From Hyphomicrobiales bacterium (GTDB lineage: Bacteria; Pseudomonadota; Alphaproteobacteria; Rhizobiales; Rhizobiaceae): DNA of 64,000 nt. Below, one piece after another: positions 53,297 to 64,000 of this stretch. The translations under genes and the position numbers were made by a program. Positions within the stretch are counted from its first letter, which is position 1. Each line of letters begins with the position of its first letter. The stretch lies in contig UCOA01000099.1 in NCBI GenBank assembly GCA_900474095.1, positions 1 through 64,000 on the forward strand. Reading direction: 5' to 3'. A model generated the notes under the pieces. It was not told the DNA's origin and did no database searches. It saw only the letters and a program-made list of their open reading frames with translations.

Positions 53297-54988
53297 TCAA
53301 AGCTTGTTAATGAACACAGTGACGACCGGTTTCTTTCCCCAGACCTCGTTGGCCGTGCCGCGAACCGCGCGACGAACCGCTTCCTGCACCATGGCGAGAT
53401 CCTTGCGTTTGCCGCGCGGGATGCTTTCAACGGCGCCGAGCACGGCATCGTAGAGCGTATCGTTCATGTCCTCGCCCTCATCGTCGAACTCGGGCAGACC
53501 GATGGTGACGACATCGGGATCGGCGTTGAAGTCATATCGTTCGTCTAGCACGACATTGACCGAGACATGGCCGGCAAAGGAAAGCTTGCGCCGCTCGCCG
53601 ATACCCATCTCGTCGAAATCGCCGATCAGGCGGCCATCCTTGTAGATACGCCCATGCGCCGCCGTGCCGGTCACCGTTGCCGGACCGGGCGCGAGCCGCA
53701 GGATATCTCCATTGCGCACCCGTGGAACGGTCTTGATGCCGGATTGCAGGCCGAGTTCCGCCTGTGCCGTCAGATGCGCCGCCTCGCCATGAACCGGCAC
53801 GAGGATCTGCGGCCGTGTCCATTCGTACATCTGCTGCAGCTCGTGGCGGCGGGGGTGACCGGAAACATGCACGAGGGCTTCGGAGTCGGTGACGATATGG
53901 ATGCCCTGCTCGACGAGGCCATTCTTGATGTCGTTGATCGCCTTCTCGTTGCCGGGAATGGCGCGGGAAGAAAACACCACGGTATCGCCGGCCGTGAAGG
54001 CCACGTTGCGCATTTCGTCGCGGGCGATCTTTGCCAGCGCCGCGCGGGATTCACCCTGGCTGCCGGTGAGGATCACCACGACCTTGTCGCGCGGGATATA
54101 GCCAAACTCATCTTCGGCGATAAACGGGTTCAGCCCCTCCATCAACCCGACATCGCGGGCCACGGCGCAGACACGCCTCATCGAACTGCCGAGCAGAAGG
54201 ACTTCGCGACCGGCGGCGGCGGATGCCTTGGCGATCGAGCGGATACGGCCGACATTGGACGAGAAGGTGGTGATCGCAACACGGCCGGTGGCGTTCTCGA
54301 TGATCTTGGTGAGGCTCGCCGAAACTTCCTCTTCCTGAGGCGATACGCCATCGCGCATCGCATTGGTGCTGTCGCACATCAGCGCCAGCACGCCCTCGTC
54401 GCCGATCGCGCGGAACCGCGCCTCGTCCGTCAACGGACCCAGTGAAGGCGCATGATCGATCTTCCAGTCGCCGGTATGGACAATATTGCCGAGCGGCGTG
54501 CGGATGACAAGCGACGTCGGCTCGGGGATTGAGTGGTTGACGCCGACCGCCTCGATCTCGAAGGGACCGACATTGATCCGGTCGCCCTGCTTGAAGATCG
54601 TGATCGGTACGTCGGCGCGCGTCCGTTCGAAATTGCGTTTGGCGTCGAGCATGCCGTCCGTAAACGGCGACGCATAGACCGGCACATTCAGGCCCGGCCA
54701 GAGATCCGCGAGCGCGCCGTAGTGGTCCTCGTGGGCATGGGTGATGATGATGCCCTTGAGGTTCTTGCGCTCCTCCGCCAGGAACCGGATATCCGGCAGA
54801 ACCAGATCAACGCCCGGCAGGTCCGGCCCCGGAAAGGTCACGCCGCAATCCACCATGATCCACTGGCGGCTGGACGGCGCACCGTAGCCGTAAAGGGCCA
54901 GGTTCATGCCGATTTCCCCAACTCCGCCCAGCGGCAGGAAGACGAGTTCGTCTTGTGTGCTCATTTTAATGATTGCGCCTTGTTTCAT
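53297..54988 (-). CDS. rnj: Ribonuclease J
   Basis: Metallo-beta-lactamase exo/endoribonuclease (5'-3'); in alphaproteobacteria it matures 23S rRNA and removes monophosphorylated RNA. 563 aa from the ATG at 54988, whose first bases overlap the birA stop (ATGA); the ATG at 54964 is the homologous alternative start. GGVGEIGMNL, catalytic H84-A-H86-E-D88-H89, GDWKID, beta-CASP domain with LTGSQGESRAAL and ISGHPRRHE-like VSGHPRRHELQQ, C-terminal domain with EWGK-type end. The window thus has both RNase E and RNase J. Confidence 0.95.
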   Translation of the reverse strand: MKQGAIIKMSTQDELVFLPLGGVGEIGMNLALYGYGAPSSRQWIMVDCGVTFPGPDLPGVDLVLPDIRFLAEERKNLKGIIITHAHEDHYGALADLWPGLNVPVYASPFTDGMLDAKRNFERTRADVPITIFKQGDRINVGPFEIEAVGVNHSIPEPTSLVIRTPLGNIVHTGDWKIDHAPSLGPLTDEARFRAIGDEGVLALMCDSTNAMRDGVSPQEEEVSASLTKIIENATGRVAITTFSSNVGRIRSIAKASAAAGREVLLLGSSMRRVCAVARDVGLMEGLNPFIAEDEFGYIPRDKVVVILTGSQGESRAALAKIARDEMRNVAFTAGDTVVFSSRAIPGNEKAINDIKNGLVEQGIHIVTDSEALVHVSGHPRRHELQQMYEWTRPQILVPVHGEAAHLTAQAELGLQSGIKTVPRVRNGDILRLAPGPATVTGTAAHGRIYKDGRLIGDFDEMGIGERRKLSFAGHVSVNVVLDERYDFNADPDVVTIGLPEFDDEGEDMNDTLYDAVLGAVESIPRGKRKDLAMVQEAVRRAVRGTANEVWGKKPVVTVFINKL

Positions 54989-55752
54989 CCAAAAAATACA
55001 TCGCCCGCGGCGACGCGGTGGACCACGCCTGCTCCCATATCGAGCATCAGCCGGCCGTCCTCATCTATGCCTTCGAACCGCCCGGAAAGCGAGCGGTCCG
55101 GCAGGTTGACCGTGATCTTCTGGCCTATGCCGCCTGCCGCGGACCGCCATTGGGCAATGATTTCGGCGATGCCCTGCCCGCGGTTCCAGAGATTCAATGC
55201 CTCACCCATGCTGCGGAACAGATGGGCAAACAGTTCTTCCGGTGACACTGCTGCCCCTTCTGCCTGCAGGCTGGTGACGGGATAGAGGCCATGGTCCGGG
55301 GCCAGCGCGACATTGATGCCGCAACCGATGACCAGCGCGTGTCTGCCGTCAGGCAACCCTTCGCCTTCGAGCAGGATACCGCAGCACTTCCTGCCAGCAA
55401 TCAGGATGTCGTTCGGCCATTTGATCGATACGGGATTGGACCCCGCCGGCATGACCGCCTGGATCGCCCGATGCACTGCCACGGCAACTGCAAGCGGCAG
55501 GGAATGAAGCTTGTCCATCGGCGCCGGGTCGATCAGCAGCAGCGAGGCATAGAGGTTGCCCGGCTCCGAAGCCCAGGCCCGGCCGCGCCGGCCCCGTCCC
55601 GCGAGCTGACGCGTCGCGGTGATCCAGTGAAGCCCCGGATCACCGGCGCGCGCGCGGATCAGGCATTCGGTGTTCGTCGATCCGACGTCGCCAAGAGCAG
55701 TATGGCGGAAGTCATCCAGCGAGAGACTGCCGATCCGGTGGTCGCCGGTCAA
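54985..55752 (-). CDS. birA: Biotin--[acetyl-CoA-carboxylase] ligase
   Basis: Attaches biotin to AccB K121. 255 aa from a TTG that overlaps the nuoN stop (TTGA), with no separate ribosome binding site, so it is coupled to nuoN. G52-R-G-R-R-G-R58 biotinoyl-AMP loop, KWPNDIL at 111-117 and GCGINVAL near 173. It begins with the catalytic domain; the N-terminal DNA-binding domain of E. coli BirA is absent, so it should not be a repressor. Its stop overlaps the RNase J start. Confidence 0.95.
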   Translation of the reverse strand: MTGDHRIGSLSLDDFRHTALGDVGSTNTECLIRARAGDPGLHWITATRQLAGRGRRGRAWASEPGNLYASLLLIDPAPMDKLHSLPLAVAVAVHRAIQAVMPAGSNPVSIKWPNDILIAGRKCCGILLEGEGLPDGRHALVIGCGINVALAPDHGLYPVTSLQAEGAAVSPEELFAHLFRSMGEALNLWNRGQGIAEIIAQWRSAAGGIGQKITVNLPDRSLSGRFEGIDEDGRLMLDMGAGVVHRVAAGDVFFG

Positions 55753-57191
55753 AAGAACGTCCGCGCAGCAACTTCAGCGGCCGTGCCGATCGGTCCGCCG
55801 ATCAGCACATAGGCAGCCACGAACAGACCGGATAGACCGTAGACGAGACGCAACACGCCGGAGGGACGGGCGAATTCATCCGTTGCATCATCGAACCACA
55901 TCAGCTTGATGACGCGCAGGTAATAGTACGCACCCACGACCGAAGCCAGAACGCCGATGATCGCCAGTGCATAAAGTTGCGCCTCGATTGCCGCCATGAA
56001 CACGAAATATTTCGCGAAGAAGCCTGCCAGCGGCGGTATGCCGGCCAGCGAGAACATCATCACCGTCAATACCGTCGCCATGAGAGGATTGGTCTGCGAC
56101 AGGCCGGCGAGGTCATCGACGCCTTCGACATGACGGCCATCCTTGCGGCGCATCGACAGGATGCAGGCGAAGGCGCCAAGCGTCATGACCATATAGACCA
56201 GCATGTAGATCAGCACGCCGCGCACGCCGGCCATCGAACCACTGGCAAGGCCGACGAGCGCGTAGCCCATATGGCCGATCGACGAATAGGCCATCAGCCG
56301 CTTGATGTTCTTCTGGCCGATCGCAGCAAAGGAACCGAGCAGCATCGAAGCGATCGAGATGAAGACGACGATCTGCCGCCAATCGGCGACAACCGGTTCG
56401 AATGGCGTGATCACCAGACGGATAAGCATCGCCATGGCCGCTATCTTCGGTGCAGCGGCAAAGAATGCCGTTACCGGCGTCGGGGCGCCTTCGTAGACGT
56501 CCGGCGTCCACATGTGGAACGGGACGGCCGAAATCTTGAAGGCAACGCCCGCGAGAATGAAGACAAGCCCGAAAACCAGACCGAGCGAACGGCCTTCGGC
56601 CGACAGTGCCGACGCGATGGCCTCGAAGCCGGTATGGCCGGTGAATCCGTAAACCAGCGACATCCCGTAGAGCAGCATGCCTGACGACAGGGCGCCGAGC
56701 ACGAAATACTTGAGGCCCGCTTCGGTCGAGCGGATGTTGTCGCGGTGCATGGCAGCGACGACATAGAGCGACAGCGACTGCAGTTCGAGGGCGAGATAGA
56801 CGGAGATGAGGTCGTTGGCCGAAATCATCAGCAGCATGCCGAGCGTCGCCAGCACCACCAGCACCGGAAACTCGAAGCGGTCGATACCGGCCGAACGCGC
56901 CTCGCCCGCCGACATGATCAGCGTGACCATGGAGCCGGTCAGCGTCAGCACCTTCATGAACTTGGCGAAGGGGTCGGAGAGGAACACGCCGCCATAGGCC
57001 TGACCGTCGCCGGTCTGCCAGATCAACCAGGCGCCGGAAACGGCGAGCAGGCCGATCGCAAGGCCAGTGACCAGCCCGGACGATTTCTCGCCGGAGAAGA
57101 CACCGATCATCAACAGGACCATCGCGCCGACCGCTAGGATCAACTCCGGCGTCGACAGGTGCAGGCTAGCGAGGAATGTTTCAGCAGTCAT
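55749..57191 (-). CDS. nuoN: NADH-quinone oxidoreductase subunit N
   Basis: Antiporter-like proton-pumping subunit of complex I. 480 aa, fourteen membrane spans. Characteristic [47 protein letters not shown] with the TM7-TM8 lysine region, and [19 protein letters not shown]. The downstream birA start overlaps its stop. Last gene of the nuo run in transcription order. Confidence 0.96.
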   Translation of the reverse strand: MTAETFLASLHLSTPELILAVGAMVLLMIGVFSGEKSSGLVTGLAIGLLAVSGAWLIWQTGDGQAYGGVFLSDPFAKFMKVLTLTGSMVTLIMSAGEARSAGIDRFEFPVLVVLATLGMLLMISANDLISVYLALELQSLSLYVVAAMHRDNIRSTEAGLKYFVLGALSSGMLLYGMSLVYGFTGHTGFEAIASALSAEGRSLGLVFGLVFILAGVAFKISAVPFHMWTPDVYEGAPTPVTAFFAAAPKIAAMAMLIRLVITPFEPVVADWRQIVVFISIASMLLGSFAAIGQKNIKRLMAYSSIGHMGYALVGLASGSMAGVRGVLIYMLVYMVMTLGAFACILSMRRKDGRHVEGVDDLAGLSQTNPLMATVLTVMMFSLAGIPPLAGFFAKYFVFMAAIEAQLYALAIIGVLASVVGAYYYLRVIKLMWFDDATDEFARPSGVLRLVYGLSGLFVAAYVLIGGPIGTAAEVAARTFF

Positions 57192-57209
57192 TTCAATCCC
57201 GTCCTGTCG

Positions 57210-58721
57210 TCATTTCGCCGAAAGCGCAACGTCTTGCGCGGCCTGCACGGCGGCAGTGTAGTTGTTCACGAGGAGATCCACCGAGGCTGCCGTCGCATCG
57301 AACACCGGAGCCGGATAGACGCCGAAGAAGATGGTCAGCACGACCAGCGGATAGAGGATTACCTTTTCCCGGCCGGAGAGGTCGAGCAGCGACTTCAGGC
57401 TGTCCTTCTCCAGCGCGCCGAAGATCACGCGGCGGTAAAGCCAGAGCGCATAGCAGGCGGAGAGAATGACGCCGCTCGTTGCGAAGAAGGCGACCCAGGT
57501 GTTTGCCCGGAAAGCACCGAGCAGCGTGGTGATTTCGCCAACGAAACCGGAAGTGCCGGGAAGACCGACATTGGCCATGGTGAAGACCATGAAGGCGACG
57601 GCATATTTCGGCATGTTGTTGACGAGACCGCCATAGGCGCTGATCTCGCGGGTGTGGGTGCGGTCATAGACGACGCCGACGCAAAGGAAGAGCGCGCCGG
57701 AGACGATGCCGTGCGACAGCATCTGGAAGATCGCGCCCTGTACGCCTTGCGTATTTGCGGCAAAAATCCCCATCGTCACATAGCCCATATGGGCGACCGA
57801 CGAATAGGCGATCAGTTTCTTGATGTCGGATTGCATCATCGCGACCAGCGAGGTGTAGATGATGGCGACGATCGACAGCGAGAACACCATGGGCGCGAAA
57901 TATTCCGATGCGAGCGGGAACATCGGCAGCGAGAAGCGCAGAAAGCCGTAGCCGCCGAGCTTGAGGAGGATGCCCGCCAGGATGACCGAGCCTGCCGTCG
58001 GCGCCTGGACGTGCGCATCGGGAAGCCAGGTATGGACCGGCCACATCGGCATCTTCACCGCGAAGGAGGCGAAGAATGCGAGCCATAACCAGGTCTGCAT
58101 CTGACGCGGGAAGTTGTAGGCAAGCAGTTCGACAATATCCGTCGTGCCGGCCTGCCAGTACATCGCCATGATGGCGAGCAGCATCAGCACCGAGCCGAGC
58201 AGCGTGTAGAGGAAGAACTTGTAGGACGCGTAGACGCGATCCTTGCCGCCCCAGACGCCGATGATGATGAACATCGGGATCAGACCGGCTTCGAAGAAGA
58301 CGTAGAAGAGCACGATATCGAGCGAGACAAAGACGCCGACCATGAACACTTCCAGAAGCAGGAAGGCAATCATGTACTGCTTCAGGCGCTTCTCGATGGT
58401 CACCCAGCTCGCCAGCACGCAGAAGGGCATCAGGAAAGCCGACAGCACCACGAAGAGCACCGAAATGCCGTCTATGCCGAGATGGTAGGAAATGCCCGTA
58501 CCGAGCCAGGCGTGCTTCTCGATCATCTGGAAGCCGGGGTTGGTGTAGTCGAAGCTCCACCAGATCCAAAGCGACAGGATGAAGGTGACGATCGTCGTCA
58601 GGAGCGAGATGTTCAGGATATTGCGGCGACCGGAGGCGCTGTCTTCACGCATCAGAAGCAGAAGAGCAACGCCGACCAGCGGCAGGAAGGTGACCGCGGA
58701 AAGAATGGGCCAATCGGTCAT
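57210..58721 (-). CDS. nuoM: NADH-quinone oxidoreductase subunit M
   Basis: Proton-pumping antiporter-like subunit. 503 aa from the ATG at 58721 ([20 protein letters not shown]), which overlaps the nuoL stop by one base; the frame beyond this is unrelated. Key segments: [25 protein letters not shown] with the TM5 glutamate, [23 protein letters not shown] with the pumping lysine, and [19 protein letters not shown]. Confidence 0.96.
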   Translation of the reverse strand: MTDWPILSAVTFLPLVGVALLLLMREDSASGRRNILNISLLTTIVTFILSLWIWWSFDYTNPGFQMIEKHAWLGTGISYHLGIDGISVLFVVLSAFLMPFCVLASWVTIEKRLKQYMIAFLLLEVFMVGVFVSLDIVLFYVFFEAGLIPMFIIIGVWGGKDRVYASYKFFLYTLLGSVLMLLAIMAMYWQAGTTDIVELLAYNFPRQMQTWLWLAFFASFAVKMPMWPVHTWLPDAHVQAPTAGSVILAGILLKLGGYGFLRFSLPMFPLASEYFAPMVFSLSIVAIIYTSLVAMMQSDIKKLIAYSSVAHMGYVTMGIFAANTQGVQGAIFQMLSHGIVSGALFLCVGVVYDRTHTREISAYGGLVNNMPKYAVAFMVFTMANVGLPGTSGFVGEITTLLGAFRANTWVAFFATSGVILSACYALWLYRRVIFGALEKDSLKSLLDLSGREKVILYPLVVLTIFFGVYPAPVFDATAASVDLLVNNYTAAVQAAQDVALSAK

Positions 58722-60718
58722 CAGAAGGAGCTCCCGAGCATCATCCAGGTAACGAGCGCCGCAATGCCGATCAGCATCGCGAAGGCGTAGTGATAGAGGT
58801 AACCGGTCTGCAGGCGAACGACGCGGTCGGTGACGTCCATGACGCGCGCGGCAATGCCGTTCGGGCCAAAGCCGTCGATGACCCGCCCGTCGCCTTCCTT
58901 CCAGAGGAACGTGCCGAGGCGCTTGGCCGGACGGACGAACAGGAGTTCGTAGATTTCGTCGAAATACCACTTGTTGAGCAGGAACCGGTAGAGAACGCGA
59001 TGCTGATCTGCCAGATACTTCGGCGTTTCAGGCGAGCGGATATACATGTACCAAGCGGTGACAAGCCCGAGCGCCATGGCGCAGAAGGGGCTCCACTTCA
59101 CCCAGAGCGGAACATGATGGTATTCCTCGAGCAGTTCGTTCTCCGGCAGCGTGAACAACGCCCCCTGCCAGAAGTGGGTGTAGTCATGACCGAAGAAGTA
59201 TTCGTGGGCCAGAACGCCGGCGAGGAGCGCGCCGATCGCAAGAATGATAAGCGGCACGAGCATGACGCGAGGCGATTCATGGACATGGTGCATGACTTCG
59301 TGTGAGGCGCGTGGCTCGCCATGGAAGGTCATGAACGTCAGACGCCAGGAATAGAAGCTGGTGAACAGCGCAGCGACGACGAGCAGCGTGAAAGCCAAAC
59401 CGGAGAGCACGTTGTGCGAGGCGAAGGTCGACTCGATGATCGCATCCTTCGAGAAGAAGCCCGCCGTACCGATAACCGTTCCGGGAATGCCGACGCCTGT
59501 CAACGCGATCGTGCCGACGAACATCAGCCAGTAGGTCCAGGGAATGTGCTTCCTGAGCCCGCCCATGAACCGCATGTCCTGTTCGCCATCGACGGCATGG
59601 ATGACCGAGCCGGCGCCAAGGAACAGCAGCGCCTTGAAGAAGGCGTGCGTGAACAGGTGGAAGATCGCCGCGCCATAGGCACCGACGCCGAGCGCCACGA
59701 ACATGTAGCCGAGCTGCGAGCAGGTGGAATAGGCGATGACGCGTTTGATGTCGTTCTGGACGAGACCGACGGTCGCCGCGAAGAAGGCGGTGAACGCACC
59801 GATCAGCACGACGACGGTGCGGGCATCCTCGGTCAGCTCGAATAACGGCGACATGCGAGCGAGGAGGAAGACGCCGGCGGTGACCATGGTTGCGGCATGG
59901 ATGAGCGCCGAAACCGGCGTCGGGCCTTCCATGGCGTCCGGCAGCCAGGTGTGCAGCAGGAACTGTGCCGACTTGCCCATGGCGCCCATGAAAAGCAAAA
60001 GGCAGATGGCCGTTACGGCATGCGCCTTGTCGAGATGCATGCCGAACAGATTGATGACGGCTTCGCCGCCTTCCGCGGCGCCTTCGGCAGGCAGATAGCT
60101 TGCCGCAGCGGCAAACACCGTTTCGAGATTAATCGAGCCGAACAGGACGAAGACGCCGAAGATGCCGAGCGCGAAGCCGAAATCGCCGACGCGGTTGACG
60201 ACAAAGGCCTTGATCGCGGCAGCGTTGGCCGACGGCTTCTTGTACCAGAAGCCAATCAGCAGATAGGACGCCAGACCCACGCCTTCCCAGCCGAAGAACA
60301 TCTGCAGAAGATTGTCAGACGTGATCAGCATCAGCATGGCGAAGGTGAACAGCGACAGATAAGCGAAGAAGCGCGGCCGGTTCGGATCGTGATGCATGTA
60401 CCCGATCGAGTAGATGTGAACCAGGCACGACACCGTGTTGACGACGACGAACATCACGGCCGTCAGCGTATCCACACGGAAGGCCCACTCGGCATCGAAG
60501 CTGCCGGACTGGATCCAGCGCATCACCATGACCTTGATCATCTCCGTCTCGCCGATCGCGACGTGGAAGAAGACGATCCACGACAACACGGCGACGATGA
60601 TCATGAAGCCGCTGGTGACGTATTCCGACGCTTTGGCACCAATCGACGTGCCGAACAGACCGGCGATCAGGAAGCCGATCAGCGGCAGGAAGACGATAGC
60701 TTGAATAATCGTATTCAT
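58721..60718 (-). CDS. nuoL: NADH-quinone oxidoreductase subunit L
   Basis: Largest antiporter-like subunit, with the long lateral helix HL. 665 aa. [25 protein letters not shown] carries the TM5 glutamate; [29 protein letters not shown] and [16 protein letters not shown] are the second conserved regions. The C-terminal helix (about 590-665) ends [20 protein letters not shown]. Follows nuoK by 8 nt. Confidence 0.96.
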   Translation of the reverse strand: MNTIIQAIVFLPLIGFLIAGLFGTSIGAKASEYVTSGFMIIVAVLSWIVFFHVAIGETEMIKVMVMRWIQSGSFDAEWAFRVDTLTAVMFVVVNTVSCLVHIYSIGYMHHDPNRPRFFAYLSLFTFAMLMLITSDNLLQMFFGWEGVGLASYLLIGFWYKKPSANAAAIKAFVVNRVGDFGFALGIFGVFVLFGSINLETVFAAAASYLPAEGAAEGGEAVINLFGMHLDKAHAVTAICLLLFMGAMGKSAQFLLHTWLPDAMEGPTPVSALIHAATMVTAGVFLLARMSPLFELTEDARTVVVLIGAFTAFFAATVGLVQNDIKRVIAYSTCSQLGYMFVALGVGAYGAAIFHLFTHAFFKALLFLGAGSVIHAVDGEQDMRFMGGLRKHIPWTYWLMFVGTIALTGVGIPGTVIGTAGFFSKDAIIESTFASHNVLSGLAFTLLVVAALFTSFYSWRLTFMTFHGEPRASHEVMHHVHESPRVMLVPLIILAIGALLAGVLAHEYFFGHDYTHFWQGALFTLPENELLEEYHHVPLWVKWSPFCAMALGLVTAWYMYIRSPETPKYLADQHRVLYRFLLNKWYFDEIYELLFVRPAKRLGTFLWKEGDGRVIDGFGPNGIAARVMDVTDRVVRLQTGYLYHYAFAMLIGIAALVTWMMLGSSF

Positions 60719-60726
60719 TTGGCCGC

Positions 60727-61035
60727 TCAGCCCTTCATCATGTTGACGTCTTCGACGGCGATCGAACCGCGGTTGCGGTAGAAGACGACGAGAATTGCAA
60801 GACCGATCGCAGCTTCCGCAGCCGCCACGGTCAGAATGAACAAGGCGAACACCTGGCCGGTGATATCGTTCAGGAACGACGAGAAGGCGACCATGTTGAT
60901 GTTCACCGCAAGCAGGATGAGTTCCACCGACATCAGGATGATGATGACATTCTTCCGGTTGAGGAAGATGCCAAAGACGCCGAGCGTAAACAGGACGGCG
61001 CTAACGGTCAGATAGTGGGAAATACCGATTTCCAT
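60727..61035 (-). CDS. nuoK: NADH-quinone oxidoreductase subunit K
   Basis: 102 aa, three membrane spans. [24 protein letters not shown] carries the conserved membrane glutamate of helix 2, and [21 protein letters not shown] carries the helix 3 glutamate. The proton channel link between the quinone site and the antiporters. Confidence 0.97.
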   Translation of the reverse strand: MEIGISHYLTVSAVLFTLGVFGIFLNRKNVIIILMSVELILLAVNINMVAFSSFLNDITGQVFALFILTVAAAEAAIGLAILVVFYRNRGSIAVEDVNMMKG

Positions 61036-61060
61036 GATGATTGTTCCTTGACCCGCTCGT

Positions 61061-61675
61061 CTAAAGGCCCTGTCCCGACTTCACCTTGACCACTTCGACA
61101 GCGGTCTTTGGCGAGCGGGCAACCTGTGTGGGAATATCCTGACGCTTGATGTTTTCGCGATGGCGCAGTGTCAGCACGATGGCACCGATCATCGCGACCA
61201 GCAGAACCAGACCAGCGATCTGGAAGAAATAGACATAGTGCGTGTAGAGTACGTCACCGAGCGCGGCCGTATTGGTTCGGTCCGTCACAGCCGGGATCGG
61301 CATCGATATCGACTTGGCAATCTCCGGCGAGAACGTGCTGCCGCCGACCACGATGATCAACTCGGCGGCAAGCACAAGGCCGATCAGTGCGCCGACCGGC
61401 GCATAGTCAAGCACCCCTGCCCTCAATTCCGTGAAATCGATGTCGAGCATCATCACGACGAAGAGGAAGAGAACCGCGACCGCGCCGATATAGACGACCA
61501 GCAGGATCATCGCGAGGAATTCGGCGCCGGTCAGAAGGAATAGGCCGGCCGCGTTAAAGAACGTCAGGATCAGGAACAGCACGGAATATACCGGATTGCG
61601 CGCCGAAATGACCATGAACGCCGACGCAACCGCGACGAATGAAAAAAGATAGAAAAAAAGAGCCTGCAGACCCAT
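61061..61675 (-). CDS. nuoJ: NADH-quinone oxidoreductase subunit J
   Basis: 204 aa with five membrane spans. [22 protein letters not shown], then the pi-bulge-like region [25 protein letters not shown], typical of NuoJ. The C-terminal tail (170-204) is soluble and basic. Its start is 139 nt after the nuoI stop. Confidence 0.96.
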   Translation of the reverse strand: MGLQALFFYLFSFVAVASAFMVISARNPVYSVLFLILTFFNAAGLFLLTGAEFLAMILLVVYIGAVAVLFLFVVMMLDIDFTELRAGVLDYAPVGALIGLVLAAELIIVVGGSTFSPEIAKSISMPIPAVTDRTNTAALGDVLYTHYVYFFQIAGLVLLVAMIGAIVLTLRHRENIKRQDIPTQVARSPKTAVEVVKVKSGQGL

Positions 61676-61814
61676 GATCGGTGCCTTTTTCGTCTTCCCC
61701 GGGCAGGCATGACCAACAGGCCACCCTTCCCACTGGCGAACCGGGTCTCCCGGCCACGCCCAAAATCTGTTTTGCGCCTGCCCGACGAGCAGGCGCAGTC
61801 TCTATCCAACGGTC

Positions 61815-62306
61815 TCAGCGGTAAGGCGAGTCCATTGCGATGTTGCGGGCGATTTCCCGTTCCCAACGGTCGCCGTTGGCAAGAAGACGATCTTTGTCGT
61901 AGTACAGTTCTTCGCGCGTCTCGGTTGCGAACTCGAAGTTCGGGCCTTCGACGATTGCGTCCACCGGACAGGCTTCCTGGCAGAAACCGCAGTAGATGCA
62001 TTTGACCATGTCGATGTCGTACCGGACCGTGCGACGCGTGCCGTCGTTGCGGCGCGGCCCGGCTTCGATAGTGATCGCCTGGGCAGGACAGATTGCTTCG
62101 CACAGCTTGCAGGCAATGCAACGCTCTTCGCCATTCGGATAACGGCGCAGCGCATGCTCGCCACGGAAACGCGGGCTGACGGGACCTTTTTCGAACGGGT
62201 AATTCAGCGTCGACTTCGGCGCGAAGAAATAGCGCATCGACAGGAAGAACGCGCCGACGAATTCCTTGAGGAACAGCGAACTGACGGCTTGCGACAGACT
62301 TGCCAT
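61815..62306 (-). CDS. nuoI: NADH-quinone oxidoreductase subunit I (two 4Fe-4S clusters)
   Basis: 163 aa from the ATG at 62306; two further ATGs directly upstream (62312, 62309) are possible because GGAGG precedes all three. N-terminal amphipathic/membrane-associated helix, then two ferredoxin-type motifs: C63, C66, C69 with C73, and C103, C106, C109 with C113 (clusters N6a and N6b). Connects the peripheral arm to the quinone site. Confidence 0.97.
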   Translation of the reverse strand: MASLSQAVSSLFLKEFVGAFFLSMRYFFAPKSTLNYPFEKGPVSPRFRGEHALRRYPNGEERCIACKLCEAICPAQAITIEAGPRRNDGTRRTVRYDIDMVKCIYCGFCQEACPVDAIVEGPNFEFATETREELYYDKDRLLANGDRWEREIARNIAMDSPYR

Positions 62307-62370
62307 CATCAACCTCCAAACATGCCGGCCTGGGAGGCGCCGGCGAATTTTGCGAAACGGGAAACGGACA

Positions 62371-63414
62371 TCAGGCCCACACCACCAGTTTCAGCACGAC
62401 TGCAACAATGAAGACCATGGCGAGCGACAGCGGAAGGAAGACCTTCCAGCCGAGGCGCATCAACTGATCGTAGCGGTAGCGCGGCACGAAAGCCTTGACC
62501 ATGGCGAACATGAAGAACACCATCGAAGCCTTCAGGACGAACCAGACGATGCCCGGAACCCAATTCAGGAACCAGACGTCGACCGGAGGCAGCCAGCCGC
62601 CAAGGAACAGGATCGTCGTCAGGGCGCACATCAGGCAGATGGCCGCGTATTCGCCGAGCATGAACATCATGTACGGGGTCGATCCATATTCGACCATGAA
62701 GCCGGCGACCAGTTCCGATTCCGCTTCGACGAGGTCGAAGGGCGGACGGTTGGTCTCGGCCAGCGCCGAAATGAAGAAGACGATGAACATCGGGAACAGC
62801 GGCAGCCAGTACCAGTCGAGGAACGAACCGGGCAGCCCGATCATCGTGCCGAGGCCATCACGCTGCGAATCGACGATATCCGTCAGGTTCAGCGAACCGG
62901 CGCACAAAAGAACGGTAACGATCACAAAGCCGATCGAGACTTCGTAGGAGACCATCTGTGCCGCCGAACGCAGCGCGCTAAGGAACGGATATTTCGAGTT
63001 TGATGCCCAGCCGCCGATGATGACGCCATAGACTTCAAGTGACGATATGGCGAACACGTAGAGAATGCCGACATTGATGTTCGCCATCACCCAGTTCGCA
63101 TTGAGCGGAATGACGGCCCAGGCTGCCAGCGCCAGGGTGACGGAAACCAGCGGCGCCAGCAGGAACAGCACCTTGTTCGAGCCGGCGGGGATCACCGGTT
63201 CCTTGAAGACGAACTTCAAAAGATCGGCGAAGGACTGGAAAAGACCCCAGGGGCCCACCACATTCGGTCCACGGCGCATCTGAACCGCGGCCCAGATCTT
63301 GCGGTCGGCGAGCAGAACATAGGCGATGAAGATCAGGAGAGCGACCAGCAGCAGCAGCGACTGGGCGATCATGAGGGCCGTTGGCCACACATAGGTCGAA
63401 ATGAAAGCGTCCAT
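62371..63414 (-). CDS. nuoH: NADH-quinone oxidoreductase subunit H
   Basis: 347 aa, eight membrane spans, forms much of the quinone-binding chamber. [38 protein letters not shown] is the conserved cytosolic loop 1, and [21 protein letters not shown] the acidic loop implicated in proton coupling. Starts 21 nt after the nuoG stop. Confidence 0.97.
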   Translation of the reverse strand: MDAFISTYVWPTALMIAQSLLLLVALLIFIAYVLLADRKIWAAVQMRRGPNVVGPWGLFQSFADLLKFVFKEPVIPAGSNKVLFLLAPLVSVTLALAAWAVIPLNANWVMANINVGILYVFAISSLEVYGVIIGGWASNSKYPFLSALRSAAQMVSYEVSIGFVIVTVLLCAGSLNLTDIVDSQRDGLGTMIGLPGSFLDWYWLPLFPMFIVFFISALAETNRPPFDLVEAESELVAGFMVEYGSTPYMMFMLGEYAAICLMCALTTILFLGGWLPPVDVWFLNWVPGIVWFVLKASMVFFMFAMVKAFVPRYRYDQLMRLGWKVFLPLSLAMVFIVAVVLKLVVWA

Positions 63415-63435
63415 TTTCGTCTTATTCCCTCGCGC

Positions 63436-64000
63436 TCATTCCGCCGCAGCTTTGAAGTTGTTGCGTGCCAAAGCCGAACATTCGGCCATGACGGCAGATG
63501 CGCGTGCTATCGGGTTCGTCAAATAGAAGTCTTTGACCGGAGACGCAAATACCGATTTGGCCATCTCACCGGCTTTTTGGGCGAGTGCGGCAATTTCACC
63601 GCTGGCGCCAGGTGCGATCGTATCGATCTCGGCGAAATGCGGATGGGCCGCATAAAGCTTTGCGCGCAACTCACTCAACGAATCAAACGGCAGGCGCTTG
63701 CCGAGCACATCCGACAGCGCACGGATAATCGCCCAGTCCTCGCGTGCATCGCCCGGCGCGAAACCGGCGCGGTTGCCCATCTGGACGCGGCCTTCGGTAT
63801 TGACCCAGGTGCCGGACTTTTCCGTATAGGTCGCAGCCGGCAGGATCACGTCGGCGCCATGCGCGCCTTCGTCGCCATGTGAACCGATATAGACGGTAAA
63901 GCCTACGGTCTTGGCCGAAAAATCCATCTCATCGGCGCCGAGCAGGAAGAGTACGTCCGTGCCCATCAGCATCTCGGCTGCGGTCTTGCCCCCCTCACCC
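63436..64000 (-). CDS. nuoG: NADH-quinone oxidoreductase subunit G, C-terminal part (cut by window edge)
   Basis: Only the last 188 codons are inside the window; the iron-sulfur N-terminus is beyond base 64000. The visible part belongs to the molybdopterin-oxidoreductase-like domain: LMGTDVLFLLGADEMDF, HGDEGAHGADVILPAATYTEKSGTWVNTEGRVQ and NRAGFAPGDAREDWAIIRALSDVLGK. The C-terminal tail ends in SALARNNFKAAAE. First visible gene of the nuoG-to-N run. Confidence 0.95.
   Translation of the reverse strand, partial: GEGGKTAAEMLMGTDVLFLLGADEMDFSAKTVGFTVYIGSHGDEGAHGADVILPAATYTEKSGTWVNTEGRVQMGNRAGFAPGDAREDWAIIRALSDVLGKRLPFDSLSELRAKLYAAHPHFAEIDTIAPGASGEIAALAQKAGEMAKSVFASPVKDFYLTNPIARASAVMAECSALARNNFKAAAE

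Noticed and set aside
1-64000. CRISPR arrays, insertion sequences, tRNA and rRNA genes, prophage
   Set aside because: No regularly spaced repeats, transposase-like proteins, cloverleaf-type sequences or phage genes were seen by eye; a tRNAscan and IS search would confirm.

Overview
The window is a continuous stretch of core chromosome from an alphaproteobacterium of the Rhizobiales, most likely the Rhizobiaceae (Rhizobium / Ensifer / Agrobacterium group). Supporting signs are: RNase E with a long acidic insertion inside its S1 domain, next to a separate RNase J; a PleD-DivK pair as in Caulobacter-type cell-cycle control; SOS boxes of the alphaproteobacterial form GTTC-N7-GTTC; two copies of a 106-107 bp double-palindrome intergenic repeat of the RIME kind; and gene orders such as aroQ-accB-accC-aat and nuoG-to-N followed by birA and RNase J. 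I see no tRNA, rRNA, insertion sequence, prophage or CRISPR array.

Layout. 1-6.3 kb: the start of a class A penicillin-binding protein (runs off the left edge), a secreted N-acetylmuramoyl-L-alanine amidase, then RNase E behind an approximately 800 bp upstream region with several stem-loops. 6.4-13.7 kb: a small exported protein, an aminotransferase, a DsbA-like protein, aroQ, biotin carboxyl carrier protein and biotin carboxylase of acetyl-CoA carboxylase, leucyl/phenylalanyl-tRNA-protein transferase, a DUF2155 protein, a homologue of complex I subunit NDUFA12 and an acetyltransferase. 13.7-20.4 kb: the three subunits of the Asp/Glu-tRNA amidotransferase (gatB apart from gatC-gatA), an Rrf2 regulator with an adjacent thioredoxin-reductase-like flavoprotein, and a UPF0173 hydrolase. 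20.5-28.7 kb: ruvX, small membrane proteins, an AEC transporter, an AidB-like acyl-CoA dehydrogenase, pyrB-pyrC, plsY and dprA. 29-36.8 kb: topA-rnr, a DUF983 protein, a NUDIX hydrolase, an MFS transporter and rpmG. 37-40.5 kb: a candidate small RNA, pleD, divK, a DUF3572 protein and a HAD-like protein. 40.5-48.4 kb: SOS-controlled dinB, an L,D-transpeptidase, dnaE and, just upstream of dnaE, a 28-codon membrane micropeptide under a triple-GTTC SOS operator; a DUF5680 gene nearby also carries an SOS box. 48.4-55.7 kb: lolD-lolC, proS, an alpha-r9-like small RNA, DUF1467, methylmalonyl-CoA epimerase, RNase J and birA. 55.7-64 kb: nuoN to nuoG of respiratory complex I, with nuoG running off the right edge.

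How the genes fit together. Most genes are housekeeping: envelope building (PBP1A, amidase, L,D-transpeptidase, Lol), RNA turnover (RNases E, R and J in one window), fatty-acid initiation (AccBC plus the BirA that biotinylates AccB), aminoacyl-tRNA supply (GatCAB, ProRS), pyrimidine synthesis and respiration. The most unusual part is 40.5-48.4 kb. There, three separate promoters carry GTTC-N7-GTTC boxes: dinB, the 28-aa membrane peptide and DUF5680, all flanking dnaE. The micropeptide has the size, single membrane span and SOS control expected of a SidA-type division inhibitor. It is too short for routine gene calling and is my main candidate for an undescribed element.
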